A DNA stretch of 64,000 nucleotides. Source: Myxococcus stipitatus. GTDB taxonomy: Bacteria; Myxococcota; Myxococcia; Myxococcales; Myxococcaceae. The position numbers and the translations under genes are program-made. Position 1 is the stretch's first letter, and every line of letters starts with the position of its first letter. The stretch covers positions 434,001 through 498,000 of the forward strand of contig NZ_JAKCFI010000004.1 in the NCBI RefSeq assembly GCF_021412625.1. Direction: 5' to 3'. The notes below the pieces were generated by a model that ran no database searches, was not told the origin of the DNA, and worked only from the letters and a program-made list of their open reading frames with translations. This document shows, piece after piece, positions 8,250-16,877 of this stretch.

Positions 8250-8263
8250 AGAGGGGAAGGGAT

Positions 8264-8398
8264 GCGCCCGAGTGTGGAAGCCGGAGTCTGACAGATTGGG
8301 ACTCTGGTGCCTTTGACCGCTTGGCTATCCCTCCGACGGAGGGAGCTGGATTCGAACCAGCGAGACCTGGGGCGTGTCGGGCCTCCACTGCCGGGCGC
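8264..8398 (-). ncRNA. Permuted tRNA-like RNA, element 2
   Basis: This 135-nt minus-strand stretch has the same order as element 1. P1 pairs 8398-8392 with 8270-8264 and P2 pairs 8386-8380 with 8282-8276 (one G-U). The T arm is 8361-8357/8349-8345 with the consensus loop TTCGAAT. The 3' acceptor strand 8344-8338 pairs perfectly with the 5' strand 8334-8328 over a 3-nt GTC loop. Bases TA at positions 8-9 lead to a textbook D arm (8325-8323/8311-8309, loop with GG), then a CAGA/TCTG stem with a 7-nt loop GTCCCAA, where the anticodon would be CCC. A short variable stem GTCT/AGAC (8366-8363/8289-8286) joins the T-arm side to the anticodon side. A competing pairing of 8307-8300 with 8288-8281 could remodel the anticodon arm. 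The element starts 46 bases after the stop of the PQQ lipoprotein gene and may be released from its 3' UTR. Confidence 0.75.
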
Positions 8399-8443
8399 TT
8401 CGGGGAGTGACGCGGCGCACGGGCGGCGCCTGACGGCCCGGTT

Positions 8444-9541
8444 TCAGGGCTTGGGCGCACGCAGGCGCCACGACAGCACGCGGCCGTCCATTCCCAGCAC
8501 GAAGACCTGCGCGCCCAGCACGACGGGCCGCGTGCGCAGCGGCGTGTCCGAGCGCAGGGAGATGGCGTGCGCCACGTCCCGGGGCGCGAGCACGAGCAGC
8601 CGCCCCTGGCGTCCATTGGTGGGGACCACGAGCAGCTCGCCATGGGCCTCGGCCACGCCGGTGACGAGGGGCGCGGGCAGGGGCACCCGGAACACCTCCT
8701 TGCCGTCCGTGGGTGACAGGCCGAGCAGCACGTCGGCCTCGTCCTCGCGAGCGCCGACCCACAGCGTCCCCAGCGCGAGCGATGGCGGGCCAGTGAGGGC
8801 GGTCGCGGGGGTCTGCTCCCACAAGGGGCTGCCGTCCTTCAGTCGCAGCGCCCGGACGCGTCGCTCGCGGGTGCTGGCGAAGAGGACGTCCTTCGTCGCC
8901 ACCAGGCCGAGCACGCCCGGAACGTCCTGGCGCCAGGCCCGGGCGCCGTCCGCGGTGGACAGCGCCACCAGCCCCGCGTCACCCTGGGCGACCACCAGCA
9001 GCCCGTCCGCCAGCACGGGCGCGGGGAGCCCGCGCGTGGTGTCGAGGTGGGCCTCGTCGGCCCTGGGGGCGGGCGCCCTCCAGCGGACCTTGCCCGTGTC
9101 CACGGCGTGCGAACGCACCGCGCCATCCGGCGCCACGACGTAGACGGCGGTCCCGTCCTCCTCCGCGACGGGCGGGGTGAGCACGGGCGCCTCGCCGGTG
9201 AGCCGCCAGCGCTCCGTCCCATCGGAGAGCGCCAGCCTCGCCAGGTCCCCGGCCACCGTTCCCACGATGACACTGTCCGCCGCCACCGCCGGACGGGTGG
9301 CCACCTCCCGCCCGAGCGCCACCCGCCAGACGACGCGGCCGGTCGGGTCGACGCGCAGCACCGCCCCGGCCTCGTTACCGGTGAGGACGCCATCCGGTAG
9401 GGCCGTCAGCCCCGCGCGGGAGGATGCATCCGTGGAGTACCGGAAGGCCGTCTCCGCGGGCTCCCGGCAGCCCACGGCCGCCACCACTGTCAGCACGAGG
9501 GTGGGTAGCAAGCGCCTGCATGGACACGCGCGGGGCGACAT
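8444..9541 (-). CDS. PQQ-like beta-propeller lipoprotein (BamB-like fold)
   Basis: The 365-residue protein starts with a lipoprotein signal: a basic N-terminus, a hydrophobic core, and lipobox VAAVGC with the cysteine at residue 25. The rest is built from repeated propeller blades of the PQQ/WD type, recognisable as alternating segments such as GRVVWRVALG, GTERWRLTG, GKVRWRAP, GARAWRQDV and GSPLWEQTP, where a Gly/Asp-rich turn precedes a conserved Trp. This is the fold of BamB (YfgL), but the sequence alone does not prove a role in outer-membrane assembly. It could equally be an envelope enzyme or scaffold. It is divergent from the adenosine deaminase gene, with 35 bases between the two start codons. 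RNA element 2 follows its stop codon. Confidence 0.8.
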   Translation of the reverse strand: MSPRACPCRRLLPTLVLTVVAAVGCREPAETAFRYSTDASSRAGLTALPDGVLTGNEAGAVLRVDPTGRVVWRVALGREVATRPAVAADSVIVGTVAGDLARLALSDGTERWRLTGEAPVLTPPVAEEDGTAVYVVAPDGAVRSHAVDTGKVRWRAPAPRADEAHLDTTRGLPAPVLADGLLVVAQGDAGLVALSTADGARAWRQDVPGVLGLVATKDVLFASTRERRVRALRLKDGSPLWEQTPATALTGPPSLALGTLWVGAREDEADVLLGLSPTDGKEVFRVPLPAPLVTGVAEAHGELLVVPTNGRQGRLLVLAPRDVAHAISLRSDTPLRTRPVVLGAQVFVLGMDGRVLSWRLRAPKP

Positions 9542-9576
9542 GGTTTGGAGGATGGCGTAAGGAAGGAAATTCGACC

Positions 9577-10743
9577 ATGCCTACGATTCGCGACGACGAG
9601 ATTCCCAGCGCCACGGGCATCCCCTCCGGCGCCCGCCGGACGGACTTCGTGCCGCCGCCCACACTGACGGTGACGGAGGAGCTGCTCCACGCCCTCCCCA
9701 AGACGGACCTGCACTGCCACCTGGATGGCTCGATGCGGGTGAAGACCATCCTCGAGCTGGCCGAGGAGCAGAAGGTGAAGCTGCCCGCGGACACCGAGGA
9801 TGGCCTGGCCCGCGCCATCCACATGGGCGAGGTCTGCAAGAGCCTGGAGGAGTACCTCGTCGCCTTCGACGTGACGCTCTCCGTGCTCCAGACGGCGGAC
9901 GCCCTCTACCGCGCCGCGTACGAGCTGGCGGTGGACGCCGCCGCGGAGAACGTGCGCTGGCTGGAGGTGCGCTACTCGCCCGCCCTGCACCTGCAGAAGG
10001 GCCTGAAGATGACCACCGTCATCGACTCCGTGCTGGAGGGCCTGCGCGTCGCCAAGCGCGAGACGGGCATCAAGTGCGGCGTCATCGTCTGCGGCATCCG
10101 CCACATCAACCCGCAGACCTCCATGCGCCTGGCCGAGCTGTCCGTCGCCTACAAGAACCGGGGCGTCATCGGCTTCGACCTGGCGGGCGCCGAGGCCAGC
10201 TTCCCGGCCAAGGACCACAAGGACGCCTTCCAGCTCATCCTCAAGAACAACGTCAACTGCACCGCGCACGCGGGCGAGGCGTACGGCCCCGAGTCCATCT
10301 CCCAGGCCATCCACAACCTGGGCGCGCACCGCATCGGCCACGGCACGCGGCTGCGCGAGGACGGGGACCTGCTCAACTACGTCAACGACCACCGCATCCC
10401 GCTGGAGGTCTGCCCCACCTCCAACGTGCAGACGGGCGCGGTGTCGAGCCTGGCCGCGCACCCGCTCAAGTTCTACTTCGACTACGGCCTGCGGGTGACC
10501 ATCAACACCGACAACCGCCTCATCACCGACACCACGGTGACGAAGGAGATGTGGACGGCCCACAAGGAGCTGGGGCTGTCGCTGGACGACCTGACCACCA
10601 TCATCGTCTCCGGCTTCAAGAGCGCCTTCCTCCCGTTCCGGGAGAAGCAGGACATGCTGCGGCTGGTGAACCAGGAGATTGCCTCCACGCTGGCCTCCTT
10701 CGACAAGAAGCGCGGCGGCGCCGCGGTGAAGCAGACGGCGTGA
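9577..10743 (+). CDS. add: Adenosine deaminase
   Basis: This 388-residue enzyme converts adenosine to inosine in purine salvage. The metal-binding and catalytic signatures of the family are present: LPKTDLHCHLDGS (two zinc histidines) near residue 46, an AGE motif in CTAHAGEAYGPESI near 230 (catalytic Glu and zinc His), HRIGHGTRL near 250, and NTDNRLI (zinc/catalytic Asp) near 310. The ATG at 9577 is preceded by AAGGAAGGAAAT, a good ribosome-binding site. The frame is open further upstream, but that stretch overlaps the 5' end of the divergent propeller gene. It may also act on adenosine-like nucleosides. Confidence 0.93.
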   Translation: MPTIRDDEIPSATGIPSGARRTDFVPPPTLTVTEELLHALPKTDLHCHLDGSMRVKTILELAEEQKVKLPADTEDGLARAIHMGEVCKSLEEYLVAFDVTLSVLQTADALYRAAYELAVDAAAENVRWLEVRYSPALHLQKGLKMTTVIDSVLEGLRVAKRETGIKCGVIVCGIRHINPQTSMRLAELSVAYKNRGVIGFDLAGAEASFPAKDHKDAFQLILKNNVNCTAHAGEAYGPESISQAIHNLGAHRIGHGTRLREDGDLLNYVNDHRIPLEVCPTSNVQTGAVSSLAAHPLKFYFDYGLRVTINTDNRLITDTTVTKEMWTAHKELGLSLDDLTTIIVSGFKSAFLPFREKQDMLRLVNQEIASTLASFDKKRGGAAVKQTA

Positions 10744-10843
10744 GCAGGGGCCTCGTGGTGCGCGCGGCGGCCCTCGCCCGCGCACCCGCTCCGAGCCGGC
10801 GGGCGGCGTCCCTCGGGCGCGCCCGCTCGGGAGGGTGACGCGG

Positions 10844-11623
10844 ATGGACCTGGAGCTGGGTGGCAAGGTGGTGTTGGTGACGGGCGGCTCGGACGGGCTG
10901 GGGGCGGCGGTGGCCCGGCGGCTCGTGCGGGAGGGGGCGAGGGTGGCCCTGTGCGCCCGGGGCGCGGAGCGGCTGGAGGCCACGGCGGCGGCGCTCCGGG
11001 CCCAGGGCGGTGACGTCCTCGCGGTGCAGGCGGACGTCGCCCGGGCCTGGGAGGTGGAGCACTTCGTGGACGCCGCCCACGCGCGCTGGGGGCGGGTGGA
11101 CGCACTGGTGAACAACGCCGGCACCGCCGCGGCCCGGCCCTTCGCGTCCGTCACCGACGCGGAGTGGGAGGCCGACCTCCAGCTCAAGCTGTTCGCCGCC
11201 GTGCGCGCGTCGCGGCACGTGCTGCCCCACCTGCGCGAGGTGGGGGGTGGCGCCATCGTCAACGTGCTCGCCATCGGCGCGAAGACGCCGGGCGCGCAGT
11301 CGACGCCCTCGTCGGTGTCGCGGGCGGCCGGCATGGCGCTCACCAAGGCGCTGTCGAAGGAGCTCGGCCCCCAGAACGTCCGGGTGAACGCGGTGCTGGT
11401 GGGCATCATCGAGAGCGGCCAGTGGGTGCGCCGCGCCCAGGAGCTGGGCAAGCCGGTGGAGGCGCTCCAGGCGGAGATGGCGCGCAACGCGGGCATCCCC
11501 CTGGGCCGCGTGGGGCGGGCGGAGGAGTTCGCCGACGTGGTGGCCTTCCTCGTGTCCCCCCGGGGCGCGTACGTCTCCGGCACGGCCCTCAACGTGGATG
11601 GGGGCCTGTCCGCCGCCGTCTAG
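10844..11623 (+). CDS. SDR-family protein lacking the classical Tyr-Lys catalytic pair
   Basis: The 259-residue product has the short-chain dehydrogenase Rossmann fold: a TGGSDGLG cofactor motif at residues 13-20, D at the strand-3 end, NNAGTA near residue 90, and a C-terminal GTALNVDGG. Where classical SDRs have YxxxK, this protein reads SSVSRAAGMALTKAL, so Ser and Arg stand in place of Tyr and Lys. The fold should be intact, but normal hydride-transfer chemistry is doubtful. It may use different residues or act as a binding protein. The start is the ATG at 10844 behind a GGGAGG site; a GTG at 10835 is possible but sits on that site. It may be read together with adenosine deaminase, 100 bases upstream. 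Confidence 0.85.
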   Translation: MDLELGGKVVLVTGGSDGLGAAVARRLVREGARVALCARGAERLEATAAALRAQGGDVLAVQADVARAWEVEHFVDAAHARWGRVDALVNNAGTAAARPFASVTDAEWEADLQLKLFAAVRASRHVLPHLREVGGGAIVNVLAIGAKTPGAQSTPSSVSRAAGMALTKALSKELGPQNVRVNAVLVGIIESGQWVRRAQELGKPVEALQAEMARNAGIPLGRVGRAEEFADVVAFLVSPRGAYVSGTALNVDGGLSAAV

Positions 11624-11796
11624 GCCGCCGCCCCGTCAGGACGGCGACCCGCTCCCGTCAGGGGTGGGATGCGGAAGGGGCCCTGCGTCCCTTCCGGCGA
11701 CCGCGGCTGCTGACCCGAGGTCCACCATCTCATCCGCTACGTCCCCCTGACCTCGTGCCCCACGTGGGCGCGTCAGGGCCATTCCAGAGCTGGGTC

Positions 11797-13221
11797 ATGC
11801 AGCCGACATCGAATCGGCTCCTGCGGGCGCTTGCCCGCGAGGGGCTCGAGGTGACCTATGACGGTCGCCTCTACACCGTGCGCCTGATGGGTGACGCGAA
11901 CGCGCCACCCGCCGAGGTGCTCCTCCCACCGGACCTGCCCGTGGAGGGCAAGGCCTTCCGACAACTCGCCCACCTCGCCGCCCTGAAGCACCCGGGCGGA
12001 GGCGAGGTGCTGCGCGTGCGCGCCACGCCCGACTTCCACCCCGGAGACTCCGGCGTGGCCATCGGCTCGGTGCTGCACACCCGCGGCCTCGTCGTCCCCG
12101 GCGCCGTGGGCACCGACATCAACTGTGGCATGCGCCTGCACGTCGCCGACCTCGGCGTGGACGACTTCCTGTCGCGCCGCGGGGACTTCGTCGAGCGGAT
12201 GAAGGGCCACTACTTCTTCGGCACCCGCGACGTGGCCATGTCCTCGCGCGCCTCGGAGGCCCTGCTGCGCGACGGACTCCCGGGCTGGCTGGTGGAGACG
12301 CTGGATGCGCCGCTGGGGTGCGCGGGGCGCGCGGACCTGGAGCAGCTCGACGCGGAGCTGGACCGGGTGCACCTGGGCGGCGCGCTTTCGGGCCATCCCC
12401 GCTGGGCTCCGGACGCGCTCGTGCGCGAGGGCGTGGTGCGCGACGCGGGGCTGGCCTCCGTGGGCGGCGGCAACCACTTCGTGGAGGTGCTCCGCGTGGA
12501 GGAGGTGAAGGACCGGGCGCGCGCCTGGCGCTGGGGCGTGCGCGAGGGGCAGCTCGCGTTCATGGTGCACTCGGGCAGCCGCGACGTGGGCAAGCACGTG
12601 GGCGTGGCGTGGCAGCAGCGGGCGCGCGCGGCCTGGCCCCGCGGGGTGCCCCTGCCGGACAGCGGCATCCTCCCGCTCGCGGACGAGGCGCTCATCGCCG
12701 AGTACCTGGAGGCGGAGGCCACCGCGGCCAACTACGCGTTCCTCAACCGGCTGCTGCTGGCGGAGCTGTTGCGCCAGACGCTGCGCGAGCTGTTCGGGGA
12801 CGTGGAGGCGCCGCTCGTCTACGACGTGCCTCACAACCTCACGCTGCCGCACGAAGGCGGGTGGCTGGCGCGCAAGGGGGCCTGCCCGGCCACCGCGGAG
12901 CAGCCCGTCATCATCCCCGGCTCCATGGGGGCCTCGTCCTTCCTCATGGTGGGGCGGGGGGACGCGCGGTCGCTGGAGTCCGCCTCGCATGGGGCGGGGC
13001 GGGCCCGCTCGCGCTTCTCCCTGGCGCGGGAAGGGGCGGACCGGAGCGAGGAGGCGCTGGGCCTCACCGGCGTGGACTGCATCAGCCTGAGGGCCGAGCG
13101 CCGCGTGGAGGAGGCTCCCGCGGCCTACAAGCCCATCCGCCCCGTGGTCGACTCCCAGGTGGAGGCGGGCATCGTCCAGGAGGTGGCCCGACTGGCGCCG
13201 CTGCTCACCTTCAAGGCCTGA
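11797..13221 (+). CDS. rtcB: RNA-splicing ligase RtcB
   Basis: RtcB joins RNA 3'-phosphate or 2',3'-cyclic phosphate ends to 5'-OH ends using GTP and Mn2+. It repairs and splices tRNAs and other RNAs. The 474-residue protein has the family's active-site elements: GTDINCGMR (metal Cys) near residue 110, GGGNHFVEV near 224, MVHSGSRDVG near 255, DVPHNL near 345, an ARKGAC segment, the glycine-rich IIPGSMGASSFLMVG, and SHGAGRARSR near 400 with the histidine that carries the GMP. The start ATG at 11797 follows a 173-base gap without clear signals. No archease, RtcA, RtcR or PrfH gene is adjacent. The sequence is somewhat divergent from E. coli-type RtcB. Its closeness to two permuted tRNA-like RNAs is discussed under findings. 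Confidence 0.9.
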   Translation: MQPTSNRLLRALAREGLEVTYDGRLYTVRLMGDANAPPAEVLLPPDLPVEGKAFRQLAHLAALKHPGGGEVLRVRATPDFHPGDSGVAIGSVLHTRGLVVPGAVGTDINCGMRLHVADLGVDDFLSRRGDFVERMKGHYFFGTRDVAMSSRASEALLRDGLPGWLVETLDAPLGCAGRADLEQLDAELDRVHLGGALSGHPRWAPDALVREGVVRDAGLASVGGGNHFVEVLRVEEVKDRARAWRWGVREGQLAFMVHSGSRDVGKHVGVAWQQRARAAWPRGVPLPDSGILPLADEALIAEYLEAEATAANYAFLNRLLLAELLRQTLRELFGDVEAPLVYDVPHNLTLPHEGGWLARKGACPATAEQPVIIPGSMGASSFLMVGRGDARSLESASHGAGRARSRFSLAREGADRSEEALGLTGVDCISLRAERRVEEAPAAYKPIRPVVDSQVEAGIVQEVARLAPLLTFKA

Positions 13222-13340
13222 ACCGTAGGGGGCTCCCCCGTCAATTCACTTGGCGAGGGGGCATCCTCCATGTGGAATGCGCGCGACGGGACGCGGGCCT
13301 GGGGCCCCGCCGTCGTCCACGCTTCACGGGAGAGGGGAAC

Positions 13341-13796
13341 ATGGAGAACAACTTCGGAGTGCCGCCCGGGGCGAATCATCCAGGAGGGGCCGGCGTCAAC
13401 GCCAAGGAGGCCGTGTCGATTCCGGCCATCCTGCTGATGGTCTCCTCCGCCCTGACGTTCCTCTACTACCTGGTGTCGCTGGCGCTGCCCGCGAACCAGG
13501 AGGCGCTGGAGCAGGTGCTGAACAACCCGCAGCTGGAGCAGTTCCGGGGCGCCTTCGAGTTCATCTACTCGGGGACGGGGCGCTTCGTGTCGAGCCTGCC
13601 CGTGCTCGTCATCAACGCGCTCACGTTCTTCGGCGCGCTGAAGATGAAGAACCTCCAGAGCTATGGGCTGGCCATGGCGGGCGCCATCGCGGCCATCATC
13701 CCGTGCTGCGGTCCCTGCCTGTGTCTGGGTATCCCCCTGGGCATCTGGGCGCTGGTGGTGCTCAGCAAGCCCGAGGTCAAGGCGAGCTTCACCTAG
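13341..13796 (+). CDS. Small membrane protein of unknown function
   Basis: The 151-residue product has a 20-residue Gly/Pro/Asn-rich cytoplasmic start and three hydrophobic spans: about residues 28-50 (IPAILLMVSSALTFLYYLVS), 80-98 (VSSLPVLVINALTFFGAL) and 108-142 (MAGAIAAIIPCCGPCLCLGIPLGIWALVVL). The last span contains a CCGPCLC cluster. I recognise no enzymatic motif. The overall pattern matches short membrane proteins common in myxobacteria that may simply alter membrane properties. The ATG at 13341 is preceded by GAGAGGGGAAC. Its 3' end overlaps the convergent acetyltransferase gene by 8 bases. Confidence 0.75.
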   Translation: MENNFGVPPGANHPGGAGVNAKEAVSIPAILLMVSSALTFLYYLVSLALPANQEALEQVLNNPQLEQFRGAFEFIYSGTGRFVSSLPVLVINALTFFGALKMKNLQSYGLAMAGAIAAIIPCCGPCLCLGIPLGIWALVVLSKPEVKASFT

Positions 13797-14319
13797 TCGT
13801 GGTCGCGCCGCCGGCGGGCTCCCAGCGAGACGTGGGGGCCGGCCGGCGCTTCTGCATCCGCACGCACGCCAGCTGGACCTGGGGCGTGAGCGGACGGCGG
13901 GCGGGGTGCAGCGGCACGTAGCCCCGCCTCCGGTAGAACGCCTCCGCGTTGAGGCTGGCGTCCAGGCTGAGCAGGGGCACCGCGCCGCTCCACGCGACGG
14001 ACTCCAGCGCGGCCAGCAGCTGGCTGCCCACGCCGATGCCCGCCTCGTCCGGCAACACGTAGAGGGCCTCCACCTCTCCGGCGCGCGGGTCCAGCTGCCC
14101 GAAGCCCACCAGCCGCCGCTCCCGCTCCGCCACCAGCACGGTGCGCGGCTTGTCCGGGCGCAGGTAGCCCTCCGGCCGCAAGAGCCGCACCCACGTCGTC
14201 AGCTCGTGGGGGGCGTACGCGCCCTGGCACAGCGTCCCCACCGCCTCGGTGTGGATGCGCCACAGGGCGCGCCGGTCCGCGTCCCGCGCCGGCCTGAGGT
14301 AGAGCCCCCCCAACCGCAT
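13789..14319 (-). CDS. GNAT-family N-acetyltransferase
   Basis: The 176-residue protein is one GNAT domain. The N-terminus LYLRPARDADRRALWRIHTEAV is the typical strand-helix entry. The acetyl-CoA-binding motif A is VEALYVLPDEAGIGVGSQLLAALE at residues 85-108, containing the Q/RxxGxG/A-type loop as EAGIGVGSQ. The C-terminal AEAFYRRRGYVPL is the common end of the fold. Substrate is not predictable. It is convergent with the small membrane protein (8-base overlap) and lies seven bases beyond the stop of glgC on the same strand, so it may be a tail gene of that transcript. Confidence 0.82.
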   Translation of the reverse strand: MRLGGLYLRPARDADRRALWRIHTEAVGTLCQGAYAPHELTTWVRLLRPEGYLRPDKPRTVLVAERERRLVGFGQLDPRAGEVEALYVLPDEAGIGVGSQLLAALESVAWSGAVPLLSLDASLNAEAFYRRRGYVPLHPARRPLTPQVQLACVRMQKRRPAPTSRWEPAGGATTTR

Positions 14320-14326
14320 GACCGCC

Positions 14327-15556
14327 TCAGGTGACCTTCATGCCCTTGGGGATGACGACCACCCCGTCCGGCGTGACGTGGAAGCGCCGCTTGTCCTCCA
14401 CCGGGTCGTAGCCAATCGTCATGCCCGGTGGAATCTCCACGTTCTTGTCGATGATGGCCTTCTTGATGCGGCAGCGCCGGCCGATGGTGACGTTCTCGAA
14501 GAGGATGGAGGCCTCCACCTCCGAATAGGAGTTGATGCGCACCTTCGGCGAGAGCACGGAGCGGTTCACGTGTCCGCCGGAGATGATGCACCCCTCCGCC
14601 ACCAGCGAGTCCGTGGCGTGGCCCACCCGCTGGTTCTCCTTGTCCGCGAAGACGAACTTGGCCGGCGGGTAGTTGTTGGGCTGGGTGTGGATGGGCCAGC
14701 GGTCGTTGTAGAGGTTGAAGATGGGGTCCACCTCCACCAGCTCCATGTTGGACTGGTAGTAGACGTCGATGTTCCCCACGTCCCGCCAGTAGCCGCGCTC
14801 CTTCGCCTCCTGCCCGGCAATCTCGTTCTGGGCGAAGTCGTACACGTACACGGGCGCGTTCTTGTACAGCTCGCTGATGATGGACTTGCCGAAGTCGTGC
14901 GCGCTCGACTCGTTGGCCGCGTCGCGCACCACCTCCCGCACCAGCACCTCCGTGGTGAACAGGTAGTTGCCCATGGACGCCAGGCACATCTTCGGGTTGC
15001 CCGGCATGGGCGGCGGGTCGCGCGGCTTCTCCAGGAACTGGCGCATCCGCCCGTCCGGCCCCACGTCGATGATGCCGAACTCACGCCCCTGCTCGATGGG
15101 CACCGGAATCGCCGCCACCGTGCACGCGGCCTTCTTCTGCATGTGGAAGTCCAGCATCTGCCGCGTGTCCATCCGGTACACGTGGTCCGCGCCGAAGACG
15201 AAGATGAAGTCCGGCTCCTCGTCGGTGATGATGTTGAGGTTCTGGTAGATGGCGTCCGCGCTACCCTTGTACCAGTCCAGCCCGGTGCGCATCTGCGCGG
15301 GCACGGATTCCACGTAGTGGCCCAGGAACGCCGTCATGCGCCAGGCGCGCGACAGGTGGTTGTTCAGCGAGTCGCTCTTGTACTGGGTGAGCACCTTCAT
15401 CCGGTAGACGCCGGAGTTGGCGAAGTTGGAGAGGACGAAGTCGATGATGCGGTAACGCCCACCGAAGGGGACGGCGGGCTTGGCTCGTTCGCGAGTCAGC
15501 GGCTCCAGGCGCGTGCCCGCGCCTCCCGCCAGAATCATCGCCAGGACTTTGGACAT
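14327..15556 (-). CDS. glgC: Glucose-1-phosphate adenylyltransferase (ADP-glucose pyrophosphorylase)
   Basis: GlgC makes ADP-glucose, the first committed step of bacterial glycogen synthesis. The 409-residue product has the nucleotidyltransferase signature [43 protein letters not shown] start, split here as [11 protein letters not shown] (residues 9-19) and [14 protein letters not shown] (25-38). FGADHVY near 125 carries the metal Asp, and EFGIIDV near 170 and KSIISELY near 225 follow. The last 130 residues form a left-handed beta-helix domain. The start ATG at 15556 matches the usual [12 protein letters not shown] family start; 26 more in-frame codons upstream look non-conserved. Glycogen made this way could feed TreX and TreY, encoded 14 kb downstream. 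Confidence 0.95.
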   Translation of the reverse strand: MSKVLAMILAGGAGTRLEPLTRERAKPAVPFGGRYRIIDFVLSNFANSGVYRMKVLTQYKSDSLNNHLSRAWRMTAFLGHYVESVPAQMRTGLDWYKGSADAIYQNLNIITDEEPDFIFVFGADHVYRMDTRQMLDFHMQKKAACTVAAIPVPIEQGREFGIIDVGPDGRMRQFLEKPRDPPPMPGNPKMCLASMGNYLFTTEVLVREVVRDAANESSAHDFGKSIISELYKNAPVYVYDFAQNEIAGQEAKERGYWRDVGNIDVYYQSNMELVEVDPIFNLYNDRWPIHTQPNNYPPAKFVFADKENQRVGHATDSLVAEGCIISGGHVNRSVLSPKVRINSYSEVEASILFENVTIGRRCRIKKAIIDKNVEIPPGMTIGYDPVEDKRRFHVTPDGVVVIPKGMKVT

Positions 15557-15742
15557 AGGTGCGCCGGACGTTAGTCCTCCGCCCTGGCTCCACAAGCCCA
15601 CCCATGCCTGCTCGCATGCCTTCGTTGAGTGCACAACCGCTCGACCAGGTCTCCTTTGCGGAGCGCGTGCGGCGCATGTGGGACATCGCCTCCTTCCTAT
15701 TGCCGGGAGAGGACCCGGAAGCGCCGTTCCCGCTTGGCTTGC

Positions 15743-15770
15743 TTGGCTTCCGAAAAGGGGGTCGTGCTAG
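15743..15770 (+). promoter_or_regulatory. Candidate sigma-70-type promoter for the FHA-GGDEF gene
   Basis: A -35-like TTGGCT (15743-15748) and a -10-like TGCTAG (15765-15770) are separated by 16 bases. They lie 12 bases before the ATG at 15783, implying a very short or leaderless 5' UTR. This is pattern matching only. Confidence 0.3.
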
Positions 15771-15782
15771 CCTCGGTGGGCG

Positions 15783-16660
<878 letters not shown>

Positions 16661-16664
<4 letters not shown>

Positions 16665-16822
16665 CCGTGGCGCAGGCGGACGCGGGGCCCTCGGCGCTGG
16701 CGCGGCTGGTGCTCGTCCTGCTGGGCCTGTGCTTCCTCGGCGCGGCCTGGGTGTGGAGCCACCGCTCGGAGCCGTGGGCCGGGCGGCTGGTGGAGCGCGC
16801 CCGTCGGACGGTGGCGCGCTAG
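16661..16822 (+). CDS. Small single-span membrane protein overlapping the diguanylate cyclase
   Basis: A GTG at 16661 overlaps the stop of the cyclase gene (GTGA) and opens a 53-residue frame. It has one hydrophobic span of about 20 residues (LARLVLVLLGLCFLGAAWVW) flanked by a short N-terminus and a basic Arg-rich C-terminus. The tight coupling and the clean single span suggest a real small protein, perhaps an anchor or modulator of the cyclase. No homologue comes to mind. A second in-frame GTG lies at 16667. Confidence 0.5.
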
Positions 16823-16877
16823 GGCCGGGGCGGGCGGAAGGAGCGTGCCCCTCCGCCCGTGAGCGCGCGCGGGGACG

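Noticed and set aside
8250..8335. An ordinary linear tRNA starting at the 5' acceptor strand of element 2
   Set aside because: The downstream sequence has no consensus T loop (TTCCACA with a C-C closing mismatch) and no clean matching 3' acceptor strand; the true T arm lies upstream.
457..8398. tRNA 3'-end duplications left by an integrative element
   Set aside because: Both copies carry D and anticodon arms and a shared outer helix, and no integrase or att-like direct repeat lies nearby.
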